From contig NZ_ADVG01000002.1 in the NCBI RefSeq assembly GCF_000178855.1, forward strand, positions 310,001 through 374,000: a DNA stretch of 64,000 nucleotides. The letters are read 5' to 3'. This document shows, piece by piece, positions 16,350 through 25,330 of the stretch. The DNA comes from Ktedonobacter racemifer DSM 44963 (GTDB lineage: Bacteria > Chloroflexota > Ktedonobacteria > Ktedonobacterales > Ktedonobacteraceae). The notes beneath the pieces are model-generated. The model saw only the letters and a program-made list of their open reading frames with translations, made no database searches and was not told where the DNA came from. Positions within the stretch are counted from its first letter, which is position 1; each line of letters opens with the position of its first letter. The position numbers were made by a program, and so were the translations under genes.

Positions 16350-16497
16350 TAATCATAACTATTTAAATATAAAATATCTGCTGATTAGAGAGAGAGGGAG
16401 GGAAGTGCGGGTGGTGACCCAACGCAGTGTGCCATGGCGCAAGAAGAAACCACCATTGCAGTAAGCCATACCATTCGTTCATAGAAAGGGTAATCTC

Positions 16498-17256
16498 ATG
16501 AACACTGGCTTCTCTTTACAAGAAGAAGATCGTCATCAAACAACTGCGTCCTTACATTACGATGACCCGACAAACGTCTCTTTAGTTTCCCTATTACTCC
16601 TAACTGGGTTGGGGCTCAAGCTCCGTCTGCTCTTTGCACTTTGCTGTGTGGCATTTCTTCCTACCATCCTGCTCGCATTCCTGGTCACAGGGAGAACCTT
16701 CACGATCCTTGCTGGACGCAATGCCATTTTAGTGCTCCTGGTTCTTGTGGTCGCGATTGTTTTAGTTGCCACCTGGGCCGCACTTCCCATTATCCGGCCT
16801 ATTCGCAAAGCTACGCGCGAAATTATTCATACCACAGGTTCAGTTACGAATCTGGCTCAAGGGGCGCAAGACATAGCAACCGAACACAACACCAGTACCG
16901 CGATTTTGACGGGAGCCAGTCTAAGATTATCGGCCCGCCGCCAGTCCATTATGCGAGATTGTGGTCTCATCTTCACCGGCTCTCAGAGTATCCAAAGGCG
17001 CGTTCAGGAGTTGCTCAACGCCTTTCCTCCCAGTTCACAAAAGCAGGAGTTTGAACAGGCTCTCATGCAGGATATTCACCACATTGCAACGCTTGCCCGT
17101 TCGATGGGAGAAAGCTTAGCAAAAGACATGACCTTAGAGCGCATTGACCAGGCGATGAAAAGCGCCCACGAGATGACAGAGCATTTCCAAGATGCCAGTA
17201 CCCATTTGCAGCAAGAAGCACGCCAACTTGAACTGGCCTCGCAAAGCCTGCTCTAA
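16498..17256 (+). CDS. membrane protein with HAMP-like/coiled-coil C-terminus
   Basis: The 252-residue protein has two hydrophobic segments (about residues 34-60, LRLLFALCCVAFLPTILLAFLVTG, and 70-97, NAILVLLVLVVAIVLVATWAAL). A short basic HAMP-like turn (PIIRPIRKATREI) and ~140 helical cytoplasmic residues follow. The architecture recalls the front of a chemoreceptor-type transducer, but no methyl-accepting signalling hairpin is present, so it may be a truncated or minimal transducer. The next gene is a broken DUF4388 gene. Function unknown. Confidence 0.6.
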   Translation: MNTGFSLQEEDRHQTTASLHYDDPTNVSLVSLLLLTGLGLKLRLLFALCCVAFLPTILLAFLVTGRTFTILAGRNAILVLLVLVVAIVLVATWAALPIIRPIRKATREIIHTTGSVTNLAQGAQDIATEHNTSTAILTGASLRLSARRQSIMRDCGLIFTGSQSIQRRVQELLNAFPPSSQKQEFEQALMQDIHHIATLARSMGESLAKDMTLERIDQAMKSAHEMTEHFQDASTHLQQEARQLELASQSLL

Positions 17257-17282
17257 CCAGAAAGGAGATGGAAGAGGGTCTC

Positions 17283-17858
17283 ATGCACACGACAGATCTC
17301 AGGGGATTGTTCCAGTTGCTTGCCATTTCCGAACAAAACGGTACGTTACACCTTTCTCCAGTGGCTTCCTCTTCCTGACAAGCGCGCGTCACGCTGGTCC
17401 AGGGACACCCCACGACCTGTGTCCTTGACACAGCAGAGGCCTCTTCTGTCGTCGTAGACTCTCTGTCTTTCATGCGCCAATTCAAGGAATCTGGCCCATT
17501 TACCTGGGCCTTAGAACCACTCCAGGAGAATACGTCATTGGAACAAGACACCATCTCTGTTCCATCTCTTCCGCCTGCCATGTCCTGGCTGAAACCTGCT
17601 GAGAGAGCGCCTTCCCCTCCCTCGTTCGAGGAACAAGAGGGTCTCAGTACTTGGACAGGAACTGATCGTCCGTATCGTCTTCTCCAGGACATGCCAGCGT
17701 GCTCGCATCGGCTCTCTCGGATGACGTTCGCTCTCGTGGACGGACAGCGAACAGTACAGGAGATCGCTGACCTGCTCCACAAGACATGTGAGCAGATGTC
17801 CCCCATTTTAAACGCGTGTTACCGATCCGGTTGGATCGGCAAACCTCACCATTCCTAA
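17283..17858 (+). pseudogene. DUF4388-type protein interrupted by an in-frame TGA
   Basis: Reading from ATG 17283 gives MHTTDLRGLFQLLAISEQNG and so on, typical of the start of DUF4388 domains. A TGA at 17376-17378 (codon 32) interrupts it, yet the same frame continues coding-like (QARVTLVQGHPTTCVL) to 17858. The C-terminal part has a winged-helix-like segment (RLSRMTFALVDGQRTVQEIADLL). DUF4388 proteins act in surface motility and signalling in several phyla. An internal ATG at 17472 could produce the C-terminal half alone. A single base change or sequencing error is the simplest explanation. Confidence 0.65.
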
Positions 17859-17880
17859 ATTTAAAGGAGGATACGTTCGT

Positions 17881-19431
17881 ATGCATTCATTAACGACCGC
17901 GCCACCTGAAGCGCTGGCCGAGCAAGCGACGGCGGAGATGCCAACGCTGCCGGAAGAAGGCCAGGGGCTGCTTCCCTCAGCCTCCCTTGCCTCGAAGCAC
18001 CTGTTGCCACGCACGCTGCGCACGCGTGACCTGCTGATCTTTTGTCTGATCGCAGTGCTCCTGGTCACCAATATCCCTCTCGTTGCCGGGGCTGGTGGCG
18101 CCTCTATCATCTATTGGATCATTGGGTTCCTGACCTTTTTGCTCCCCAGTGCGCTGGTTGCAGGGCAACTCTTTCGTCTCTTTCCAGGCGAAGCATGTAT
18201 CTATCAGTGGTTTCACCTCGCCTTTGGCAATTTCTGGGATTCGTTCCTGGGCTTCTTTTGCAACTGGTGGCCTGGAGCCATCGGGCTGACCGTTGAAGCC
18301 GGAGCCGTTGTCAGTAGCCTTCAGTTGCTCAATGCTTCCTGGTTCCAGCTTCCCTGGCAGCAGGGCCTGGTGGAACTCGTCGTCCTCTTCGTCGCTCAAC
18401 TCCTCTGCTGGCTTCCACACCGCCTGTTTCAGCAGATGTTATATGTCATCTTTCCCTGCTATTTGGGGATGATGCTGCTCCTTGGGGGATCCGGCCTCGT
18501 CTGGCTGGCAACGGGGCATCCCATTCAGGGGAACCTTTCGACGCAAAGTTGGCATATTGGGAGTGAGAATTACCCGGTCTTTGCCACCGTGATTGTGGCA
18601 TTATTGGGTGTGGCCATCCCTTTGAACATGGGTGTGGAAATGAAGCATCGCCACGCAGGCAACCGAGCGTTACTCTATGGGACATGTATTATCATGATAG
18701 GCTATCTGGTGGCAACCTTTGGCATCCTCGTTGTGGTCCCACCGCAAGACCTGGGAAATCCTGCTTTCATGACGGAAATCTTTGAGCGTGTGTTTGGATC
18801 AGGTCCTGGGCATCTCCTTGGGGTCTTCAACGCGCTGGTGCTCATCGGCTATTTTCTCTGTGCGACGGCTGTGTACAATCAGCTCTTTTCACGCTTTTTG
18901 CTGGTTGCCAGCCTGGATCGGCGACTGCCTTCCTGGTTCTCGCGGCTCTCCCCTCAAGGGGTTCCATACCATGCCCTCTGGTTTCAGACGGGAATAAACA
19001 CCCTCTTCATCGCCTGTCTCTTTTTTCTTGCACCGGCCTTCGCCCCCACCAATCAACAATTCTCGCTTGCCATCTTTCTCGTGGTCATGAATGGCGCGTC
19101 CGTTGTCTGGAATGCCGCGATGATCGGGTTGTTTGTCGCTGGCATGATCCTCTTTCTGCGCTACCGCCGCGAGCTACATGCCTGTGCGCTCGTGGCTCCC
19201 TGGGTCTTACACCTGGCAGCCATCGCAGGAATCGGGGCGTCGCTTGTCGCGATCTGGAGTGCCTTCTTTGCTGGTTCCCCGGTTCCGACCACCCTCAACA
19301 GCCAGGAATGGGGATTCTGGGTATTGCTCATTGTGCTCACTAGCATGGCTCTGGGTGCTCTCTATAGCTACATGATGCCAGAAAGTGAAGACCTCGCCTC
19401 ACTGCTCAGTACACAACGGTCTTCCTCCTGA
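17881..19431 (+). CDS. APC-superfamily amino acid permease
   Basis: The 516-residue integral membrane protein has about 12 hydrophobic segments beginning after a ~45-residue polar N-terminus. The first segment carries the APC-type pattern (LIFCLIAVLLVTNIPLVAGAGGASIIYW), and RFLLVASLDRRLPSWFSRLSPQGVP is the cytoplasmic loop usual in APC permeases. It should import amino acids or polyamines by ion coupling. A good AAAGGAGG lies before ATG 17881. It is followed by a second APC gene, so the pair is probably one transcript. Confidence 0.82.
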   Translation: MHSLTTAPPEALAEQATAEMPTLPEEGQGLLPSASLASKHLLPRTLRTRDLLIFCLIAVLLVTNIPLVAGAGGASIIYWIIGFLTFLLPSALVAGQLFRLFPGEACIYQWFHLAFGNFWDSFLGFFCNWWPGAIGLTVEAGAVVSSLQLLNASWFQLPWQQGLVELVVLFVAQLLCWLPHRLFQQMLYVIFPCYLGMMLLLGGSGLVWLATGHPIQGNLSTQSWHIGSENYPVFATVIVALLGVAIPLNMGVEMKHRHAGNRALLYGTCIIMIGYLVATFGILVVVPPQDLGNPAFMTEIFERVFGSGPGHLLGVFNALVLIGYFLCATAVYNQLFSRFLLVASLDRRLPSWFSRLSPQGVPYHALWFQTGINTLFIACLFFLAPAFAPTNQQFSLAIFLVVMNGASVVWNAAMIGLFVAGMILFLRYRRELHACALVAPWVLHLAAIAGIGASLVAIWSAFFAGSPVPTTLNSQEWGFWVLLIVLTSMALGALYSYMMPESEDLASLLSTQRSSS

Positions 19432-19494
19432 TTGAGGTGGAGGAAGGCATCGTTGTCTGGTTTCTCCACGTTTGGTATGAAAGGAATCATTGGT

Positions 19495-20934
19495 ATGAGT
19501 CAGGATACCCTCTCTGAGGCCCTGGTGCCTCACGATGAACCAACCACGAAACTACGAGCTGGACGCTTAGGTCTCTTTGATGCTCTGGCCCAATCAGTAG
19601 GATTGCTCGCACTGGAGATGGGAATTGCCCTCTCCATCTCCTTTGTTGCAGCCTCCGCAGGCGTCGCGTCGCCCCTTGCCTATCTGATCGCCGGGTTGGC
19701 GAGCCTTTGCCTGGCCTATGTCTTTCTGCAATTTTCCCGTCGGATTGCCCATGCAGGCAGCCTCTACACCTACATTACACAAGGACTCGGAGCAGGATAT
19801 GGTTTTCTCGGAGGCTGGATGTATGCAGGGGCCTTCGCCGTCGGCGTTTCTTTTACCCTTGCCATCTCCAGCCTGTTCACGGCCACCGTTCTTGAGCACC
19901 TCTTTGGCATCACGCTTCCCTGGTTGCTTCCTTTTGTGGTGCTTCTGCTCGCACTTGGGGCCTGCGCCTTCTTTGACATACGCCTCTCCACAAGAGTCGT
20001 CCTTCTCTTGTCTGCTGTCGGGGCTGGGGCCGTGTTGCTCCTGGCGCTGCTCATTCTCCGGCATGGTAGAGCGGAGGGTTTTTCACTCGTTCCCTTGCTC
20101 CCTTCTGCATCACCTGGGGGCCTCTCGGCAGTGTTCTTTGGGGTGATCTTCGCCTTCACCTCCTTCATTGGGTTCGAGTCCAGCACGGTGCTGGGCGAGG
20201 AAACACACCGGGCGCAGCGGGTCATTCCACGCGCCGTAATGCTGGCAATCGTCGTTGGCCTGGTCTTCTATGTCCTTGTCTCCTACAGTTTCGTCATCGG
20301 GTATGGGACAACACATATCGATGCCCTGGCACGTGATCAAACCCCTCTGGACACACTCGCGACTCGCTATGGGGGGACGCTCTTTGCGAGTCTGCTGGAT
20401 CTGGTCGTGGCTATCTCGGGATGGACGGCTTCCTTAGCGGGCCTCACGCTTGCAAGCCGCATGCTTTTTGCCATGGCCCGTGATCGTCGCTTCCCGTTTC
20501 TCCTGAGCAGAACCCATCAGCGTCACAAAACGCCCATAGTCGCCATCGGCGTGGTCCTGGGAATCACCTTCCTACTTGGTCTCACGCTCGGTGTGCTCTT
20601 AGGCCCATTCCTGTTCTACGGTTTTCTTGCCATCACGGCCTCACTCTTGATCCTGCTGGCCTACATCCTGGCGTCACTGTCATGGGTAATGGTGAGCCTT
20701 CGGAACAAGGGGACAGCCTCACCCCTTCGCCTGGTGATTAATCTGCTCCTGCCTGTCATCGCCATCATCATCTCCGCCATTGCGGCCTATAGCTCAGTCG
20801 TTCCAGTTCCTGCCCCTCCCCTCATGTATGCACCCTATATCGCTCTTGGGTGGATCGTGCTTGGAAACCTCCTGCTTCTGTGGCATCATTGGCAGCACCG
20901 AAAAACAGGGCATGCTCTCAAGCAGAGCGCCTAA
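19495..20934 (+). CDS. APC-superfamily amino acid permease
   Basis: About 480 residues with 12 predicted membrane segments. The N-terminal region (LGLFDALAQSVGLLALEMGIALSISFVAAS), FTSFIGFESSTVLGEETHRAQRVIPRAVM and MLFAMARDRRFPFLLSRTHQRHKTP are characteristic APC motifs. ATG 19495 is chosen because GAAAGGA lies just upstream; a TTG at 19432 is the alternative. It is distinct from, not a duplicate of, the preceding permease. Substrate unknown. Confidence 0.82.
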   Translation: MSQDTLSEALVPHDEPTTKLRAGRLGLFDALAQSVGLLALEMGIALSISFVAASAGVASPLAYLIAGLASLCLAYVFLQFSRRIAHAGSLYTYITQGLGAGYGFLGGWMYAGAFAVGVSFTLAISSLFTATVLEHLFGITLPWLLPFVVLLLALGACAFFDIRLSTRVVLLLSAVGAGAVLLLALLILRHGRAEGFSLVPLLPSASPGGLSAVFFGVIFAFTSFIGFESSTVLGEETHRAQRVIPRAVMLAIVVGLVFYVLVSYSFVIGYGTTHIDALARDQTPLDTLATRYGGTLFASLLDLVVAISGWTASLAGLTLASRMLFAMARDRRFPFLLSRTHQRHKTPIVAIGVVLGITFLLGLTLGVLLGPFLFYGFLAITASLLILLAYILASLSWVMVSLRNKGTASPLRLVINLLLPVIAIIISAIAAYSSVVPVPAPPLMYAPYIALGWIVLGNLLLLWHHWQHRKTGHALKQSA

Positions 20935-20953
20935 ACACACGCTCGAATCACCA

Positions 20954-20980
20954 TGTCACCTGGGGATAACCCAGGTGACA
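20954..20980 (+). terminator. hairpin after the permease pair
   Basis: TGTCACCTGGG (20954-20964) and CCCAGGTGACA (20970-20980) form an 11-bp stem with a 5-base loop, 20 bases after the permease stop. No strong T-run follows, so termination efficiency is uncertain. Confidence 0.5.
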
Positions 20981-20999
20981 ATCTACACAAGGAAAAGAG

Positions 21000-21059
21000 A
21001 TGGACAAAACCCAAATCACACTTGTCGAAGCCGTTGAACGGCATCTGTATCAGGCCTAT
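21000..21059 (+). pseudogene. 5' fragment of an unidentified gene cut by the IS21 element
   Basis: ATG 21000, preceded by AAGGAAAAG, opens a frame reading MDKTQITLVEAVERHLYQAY that runs straight into the IS21 left end at 21060. It stops a few codons inside the element. No matching continuation was found on the far side (after 23632), so the remainder was lost or diverged. The fragment is too short to identify. Confidence 0.45.
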
Positions 21060-21183
21060 TGTATTTTGTAAACTAAAAGTAGGCCAGCGACACTGACTTT
21101 TACAATTGAAAAGTGTACCAAGGGTGGGTAATCTTCTCTCATGCAAGGATCTGTTATCCCCTTGCATGAGAGGAGCGAGGGAG

Positions 21184-22707
21184 ATGATCACCTTGGAACA
21201 ATATGAACAGATTCGGCGCATGTATCATGTGGAAGAGCAATCCGAACGAGCCATTGCCCGCACGCTGGGTATCTCGCGACAGACGGTCAGCAAAGCGCTG
21301 CATGCTGACCGGCCACCAGAATACACCTTGAAGAGGCCGCGTCCATCTCCCGTGCTGGGACCCTACCAGGCCCGATTGGACGCCTTGCTTGCCGAGAATG
21401 CCCACTTACCCAAGAAGCAGCGCTACACGGCACACAAACTCTTTGAGCTCCTCCAAACTGAAGGCTACTCTGGTAGCGAGTCAAGCATACAGATGTATGG
21501 GGTGCGCTGGCGCAAAACACACAAACGCCCGGCGACCTTTTTGCCTCTGGAGTTTGACCCCGGCCAGGATGCGCAGGTGGATTGGGGGGAAGCTCAGGTG
21601 ATTGTGGGCGGGATCCAGCAAACCGTGCAAGTGTTTGTCATGCACCTGTCGTATTCTCGCCGCACGTTTGTGATGTGTTTCCCATCTCAGAAGCAAGAAG
21701 CCTTCTTGTATGGCCATGTGTGTGCCTTTGAACACTTCGGCGGCGTGCCGCATCGGATTAGCTATGATAATCTCGCCGCTGCTCTCAAGCCACTCATCGA
21801 AGGACGGATACGAGAAGAACAGCGCGCTTTTGTCGCCTTTCGTAGTCACTACCTGTTTGCTTCTCATTTCTGTACGCCCGCTCAAGGACATGAGAAAGGA
21901 GGCGTTGAGGGGTCAGTTGGGTTTAGCCGGAGAAATTACCTCGTGCCCATGCCCCAGGTCGAGTCATACACTGAGCTCAATCGCTCTCTCTTGGAGAAGT
22001 GCCTGCGTGACGATGTGCGTGTCGTGCATCGGCAACCGCTCTCGATCGGGCAAGCCTGGAAAATTGAGCAACCAGCGCTTCGGCCTTTGCCCAAGCGGGC
22101 TTTTGACTGTTGTGTGACGCGGCAAGTCCATCTGACTCCCTACAGCCAAGTGAGCTATGACACCAACCGCTACTCGGTGCCAACAGAGCAGGCTCGCAAG
22201 CTTCTGACCCTGAAAGCCTATCCCTTTACGGTGGAGATCTATGACAAGGGGCAGTTGCTCGCTGTGCATGAGCGCTCGTATGGACGCGAGCAAGATGTGT
22301 TTAACCCACTCCATTACCTGTTTTTGTTGGAGATACGCCTGGGAGCGTTTGAGTATGCCCGTCCGTTGAAGCAATGGAAAGTGGATTGGCCGTCCTCCTA
22401 CCATCGGCTGCTTGCCCACTTGCGGGAGAAGTGGCCCGAGGGGCGAGGAGTCAAAGAGTTTGTGCGCATTTTACGTTTGCATCAGCAGTATCCTGCCTCT
22501 GTGGTGGAGCAAGCCATTGAACAGGCACTCGCCTTTGGTTGTACCCACCTTGATGGAGTAAAACACTGCCTGGAGCATGGCCAGGCTGAAGTCGAGGCCC
22601 GGCCCCTGCTGGATTTGTCTGACAGACCCCATCTGGCGAGCCTGGGAAGCCAGGCCATTGATTTAGCGTGGTATGACCAATTGATTGGGAGAGGAGTTGC
22701 CCAATGA
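21184..22707 (+). CDS. istA: IS21 transposase IstA
   Basis: About 507 residues. The N-terminal helix-turn-helix (YHVEEQSERAIARTLGISRQTVSKAL) is followed by an rve-type DDE core: DWGEAQVIVGG, RISYDNLAAALKP and the Glu in EKGGVEGSVGFSRRN. ATG 21184 is used because the terminal repeats lie upstream and a GAGGAGCGAGGGAG stretch precedes it. IstA cuts and joins the ends. The frame is intact. Confidence 0.9.
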   Translation: MITLEQYEQIRRMYHVEEQSERAIARTLGISRQTVSKALHADRPPEYTLKRPRPSPVLGPYQARLDALLAENAHLPKKQRYTAHKLFELLQTEGYSGSESSIQMYGVRWRKTHKRPATFLPLEFDPGQDAQVDWGEAQVIVGGIQQTVQVFVMHLSYSRRTFVMCFPSQKQEAFLYGHVCAFEHFGGVPHRISYDNLAAALKPLIEGRIREEQRAFVAFRSHYLFASHFCTPAQGHEKGGVEGSVGFSRRNYLVPMPQVESYTELNRSLLEKCLRDDVRVVHRQPLSIGQAWKIEQPALRPLPKRAFDCCVTRQVHLTPYSQVSYDTNRYSVPTEQARKLLTLKAYPFTVEIYDKGQLLAVHERSYGREQDVFNPLHYLFLLEIRLGAFEYARPLKQWKVDWPSSYHRLLAHLREKWPEGRGVKEFVRILRLHQQYPASVVEQAIEQALAFGCTHLDGVKHCLEHGQAEVEARPLLDLSDRPHLASLGSQAIDLAWYDQLIGRGVAQ

Positions 22708-23498
22708 AGCCGGAATTTCTGCTGGAAACCTACTTGAAGCAACTGCGTCTGCCCTCTTTTGCGCAGTCTTATCAACCGTTGGCTCAGGAGGCCGCACGCA
22801 CGAACTTGAGCTACGAGCGTTACCTGTTGGCGCTGGCTCAAGAAGAAGTGGCCAATCGAGAAGCGCATCGCATTGAACGAGCCATCCAACAAGCCCACTT
22901 CCCGGTGCTCAAAGAGCTGGCTGACTTTGAGTGGAGCAGTGTGCCCTCTGTTCCCAAAGCGCGCATCCTCGAACTGGCGCAGGGTGTCTATATCACCAAC
23001 GCCGAGCCTGTGATCTTGCTGGGAAATCCTGGTTTAGGCAAATCGCATGTAGCGACGGGATTGACTCTGGCTGCGTGTCGACAAGGCCGTCGGGTGCGCT
23101 TTTACAATGTAGCTGGACTGATAAATGATCTGATCAAAGCGCAGCAAGAGTACCAACTCTCACGGATCATGGCTCAGATCTGTAAACACGAGCTGATTGT
23201 CCTGGATGAATTAGACTTTATCCCGTTCACCCCCACTGGGGCTCAACTCTTGTTTCAACTGTGTTCAGCTCTCTACGAACGAGTCGCAGTCATCGTGACG
23301 ACGAACCTGCACTTTGCTGAATGGGGCCGCATCATGGGGAGCGATGAGCGGATGTCCGCGGCGCTCCTGGATCGGCTCACTCATCGGGCCACGATCCTAG
23401 AATTTGTGGGAACCTCATATCGCTTTCGCCAGCAACTCCAGCACCAAGAATCCTTGGGAGAAGGGAGCGGCGAACCAGTAGCCGCTCCAGAAGTCTGA
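22704..23498 (+). CDS. istB: IS21 helper ATPase IstB
   Basis: 264-residue DnaC/IstB-type AAA+ protein with Walker A GNPGLGKSHVA and Walker B LIVLDELDFI. A sensor region (VIVTTNLHFAEWGRI) and DRLTHRATILEF follow. It overlaps istA by four bases (ATGA). IstB assists target selection by the transposase. Complete and apparently intact. Confidence 0.9.
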   Translation: MKPEFLLETYLKQLRLPSFAQSYQPLAQEAARTNLSYERYLLALAQEEVANREAHRIERAIQQAHFPVLKELADFEWSSVPSVPKARILELAQGVYITNAEPVILLGNPGLGKSHVATGLTLAACRQGRRVRFYNVAGLINDLIKAQQEYQLSRIMAQICKHELIVLDELDFIPFTPTGAQLLFQLCSALYERVAVIVTTNLHFAEWGRIMGSDERMSAALLDRLTHRATILEFVGTSYRFRQQLQHQESLGEGSGEPVAAPEV

Positions 23499-23665
23499 AG
23501 CATCTCCGTGGGGAGTGGCACAGTTTTCGAGTAAAAACTGGTACACGTTTCGGTTACAAACAAATTTTGTCAATGAATCTCTTGGCACAGTTTTCGAGTA
23601 AAAATTGGTACACTTTTCCCTTGCAAAATACACTTTTTTGACAGCACTTATGACACGTCTTGATG

Positions 23666-23741
23666 TTGAACTGCTTTAGTGGAGTGTGTGGCAAGGAATG
23701 ATATTGCGCCTCACTTTGAACACTCCACCAAAGCAGTTCAA
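23666..23741. repeat. 22-bp inverted repeat
   Basis: The left arm (23666-23687, TTGAACTGCTTTAGTGG...) is mirrored at 23720-23741 with one mismatch over 22 bases, leaving a 32-base spacer. No gene spans it. It may be a small hairpin element or the end of a lost transposon. Confidence 0.5.
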
Positions 23742-23944
23742 GCGCAATGTCTGAAGAAATGTCCGAAAGAGTGCAGACCTTGCAAGGTTACCTGTCATGA
23801 ACATCACCATACATGGGCATCTGAAATAGTCCTCCTTGCTCTCCGTTTCAACAGTTCTTTGATCAAACACCTGTGCTTATGCCCTACAGCAAGTATACGA
23901 TTGTTTTGAGGAGCATGTCCCACTCTCAAAGTCTCGTCACGCCT

Positions 23945-24793
23945 TGCATCTTCCAGGGCCTGCCGCCACATTTCCGATATGTTCAGCGTTCACGCCCATC
24001 CTTCCAGAAGCTCCACATCGAGATTCGCTCCTTGCACTTTGATCATACCCACGATGTCGTTCCACTCCGCGTCGTCTCTCATACCATCAGTTCGCACGAC
24101 CGAAGCCAGGTGAAAGCGCCGAAGCTTAAAGAGAATCATTTCACTGGCCGAAGCAACGGGGAAAGGAGGGTACCGTTCATCAAGCTTGTAACGAGTCACC
24201 AGCCGAGACATAGTGGTATCAAAAGCAGTACATCGAGGGACAATGACATCGACCTTCGCCAGTGAGCCGAGATGCAAGAGGGAAAAGGGCGTGCGCCGTC
24301 GCACCGCCTCCTAGATGGAGTTCTTCTCAAAGAGAAAATCACGTTCAAGGGGTGCCAGGAAGGCGGAGAGGTTTTGTTCGTCGAGTTCGACAAGAGGATC
24401 AATATCTTGCGCCACCTGTTGCATGCCGTGAAGCGAACTGGCAATCGAGCCGCCGAGGTAACAGGGCACCTCTATCCTCTCACACGCCTGGAACACAGAA
24501 CGCGCAACGGAGGCGAGATCCATTGGCTGCAGGTGCCAATGCTCTTGCTTCTCTAATGCGGCTTGTACGTGCTGAGCAAGCGCCTTCCCGTACGAGAACG
24601 AGACAAAGCGTACCGCAGCCTCCCGCTCAGTGTTCCCCGCATAGCGCTCTCGCCAGGAGCGGATATTCGCCCACAGTGTACTCTGGGTCAACGATTGCAC
24701 AAGTCTGAACCGCCTCTCCACAGGGGCCTTGCGGATCAGGCCGATGAAGACCCGCTCGGCATCAGGATGGGTATCAACAGATTGCATGCTCAT
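23945..24793 (-). pseudogene. nucleotidyltransferase-like gene with two in-frame stops
   Basis: Translation from ATG 24793 (AGGAGGA upstream) gives an N-terminal helical region and then the nucleotidyltransferase-type motif YLGGSIASSLHG with QDIDPLVEL. It hits TAG at 24311-24313. The same frame continues EAVRRRTPFSLLHLGSLAKVDVIVPR and FPVASASEMILFKLRRFHL to a TGA at 23990-23992, and still reads coding-like (TLNISEMWRQALEDA) beyond. The pattern matches the nucleotidyltransferase superfamily that includes AbiEii and antitoxin-like proteins. Asp-x-Asp is kept. The 3' limit is approximate. A decayed fragment of the same gene lies at 45123-45430. Confidence 0.65.
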
Positions 24794-24854
24794 CTCTTCC
24801 TCCTCATACAAACAGGGTACGAGCATTGTACCAGCAAGTCAAGAGACAGATCGG

Positions 24855-24962
24855 ATGGCGAAATTGATGGCGGATCGATGGCGGATATGGCGGATCGATG
24901 GCGGAACTGATGGCGGATATGGCGGATCGATGGCGGATCGATGGCGGATCGATGGCGGATAA
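24855..24962. repeat. GGCGGATCGAT-type tandem repeat, about 10 units
   Basis: About ten units of 8-12 bases built on GATGGCGGATC run from 24855 to 24962, upstream of the minus-strand nucleotidyltransferase pseudogene. The homologous duplicated segment at 45486-45522 has only three units, so the array changed copy number after duplication. Confidence 0.75.
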
Positions 24963-24963
24963 A

Positions 24964-25330
24964 CTGTCTCCCGATAGTTGCCTCTTTTGGCTCACAAGCA
25001 CGGTCGTACTCGCTGGCAACCGTCTGGATGGCACATTGGAAACTTGAGGGGAGAGTACCTCTCACTTCACCAAATTTGACTACAAATTGACGGCAAAGCC
25101 GCCGGACGCCTGCGGATTACGATGTCCGCCGATGAACGACGATTCCTCTCACGCCGCATGGGAAGCGCCGTGGCGGACAGCGGCGAAAAGGGGCGGGGAG
25201 GCGCCTGCGAATCTCTCCACCTGCAGTTCTTTTATGATGATGATGCTCTCATGCCGCTTCTAGACACTCATGAGAGAGTTTCACTTTTTTTGGAGAACAC
25301 ATCGTTGACAGCAAAACTGACAGCGAAACG
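24964..25330. repeat. dispersed structured repeat, copy A
   Basis: This segment is shared with 45521-45886 over its full length and with 39517-39740 and 53125-53446 over its core. The core begins TTGACGGCAAAGCCGCC at 25087. It contains GGCGGACAGCGGCGAAAAGG and a hairpin with arms CTCTCATG (25246-25253) and CATGAGAG (25269-25276), then a T-run, and ends with TTGACAGCAAAACTGACAGC. The hairpin arms differ from other copies but still pair, which points to conserved RNA or DNA structure. Confidence 0.7.

Larger units (their letters stand above)
21060..23632 (+). mobile_element. IS21-family insertion sequence
   Basis: The element begins TGTATTTTGTAAAC at 21060 and ends with the inverse of TGTATTTTGCAA at 23632. 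It carries istA and istB in order with ATGA overlap. Near both ends lie repeated internal motifs of the type GAAAAGTGTACCA and TGGTACAC, and the right end has two copies of CACAGTTTTCGAGTAAAAA. These multiple terminal repeats are typical of IS21. No clear target duplication was seen. Confidence 0.8.

Noticed and set aside
17063..20225. Long minus-strand frames opposite the DUF4388 gene and permeases
   Set aside because: Composition is Arg/Ser/Pro-rich as expected for antisense of GC-rich membrane-protein genes; no ribosome sites or motifs.
24855..24962. GGCGGATCGAT array as replication-origin iterons
   Set aside because: No Rep or DnaA gene or AT-rich unwinding region is nearby, and the array is part of a duplicated pseudogene segment.
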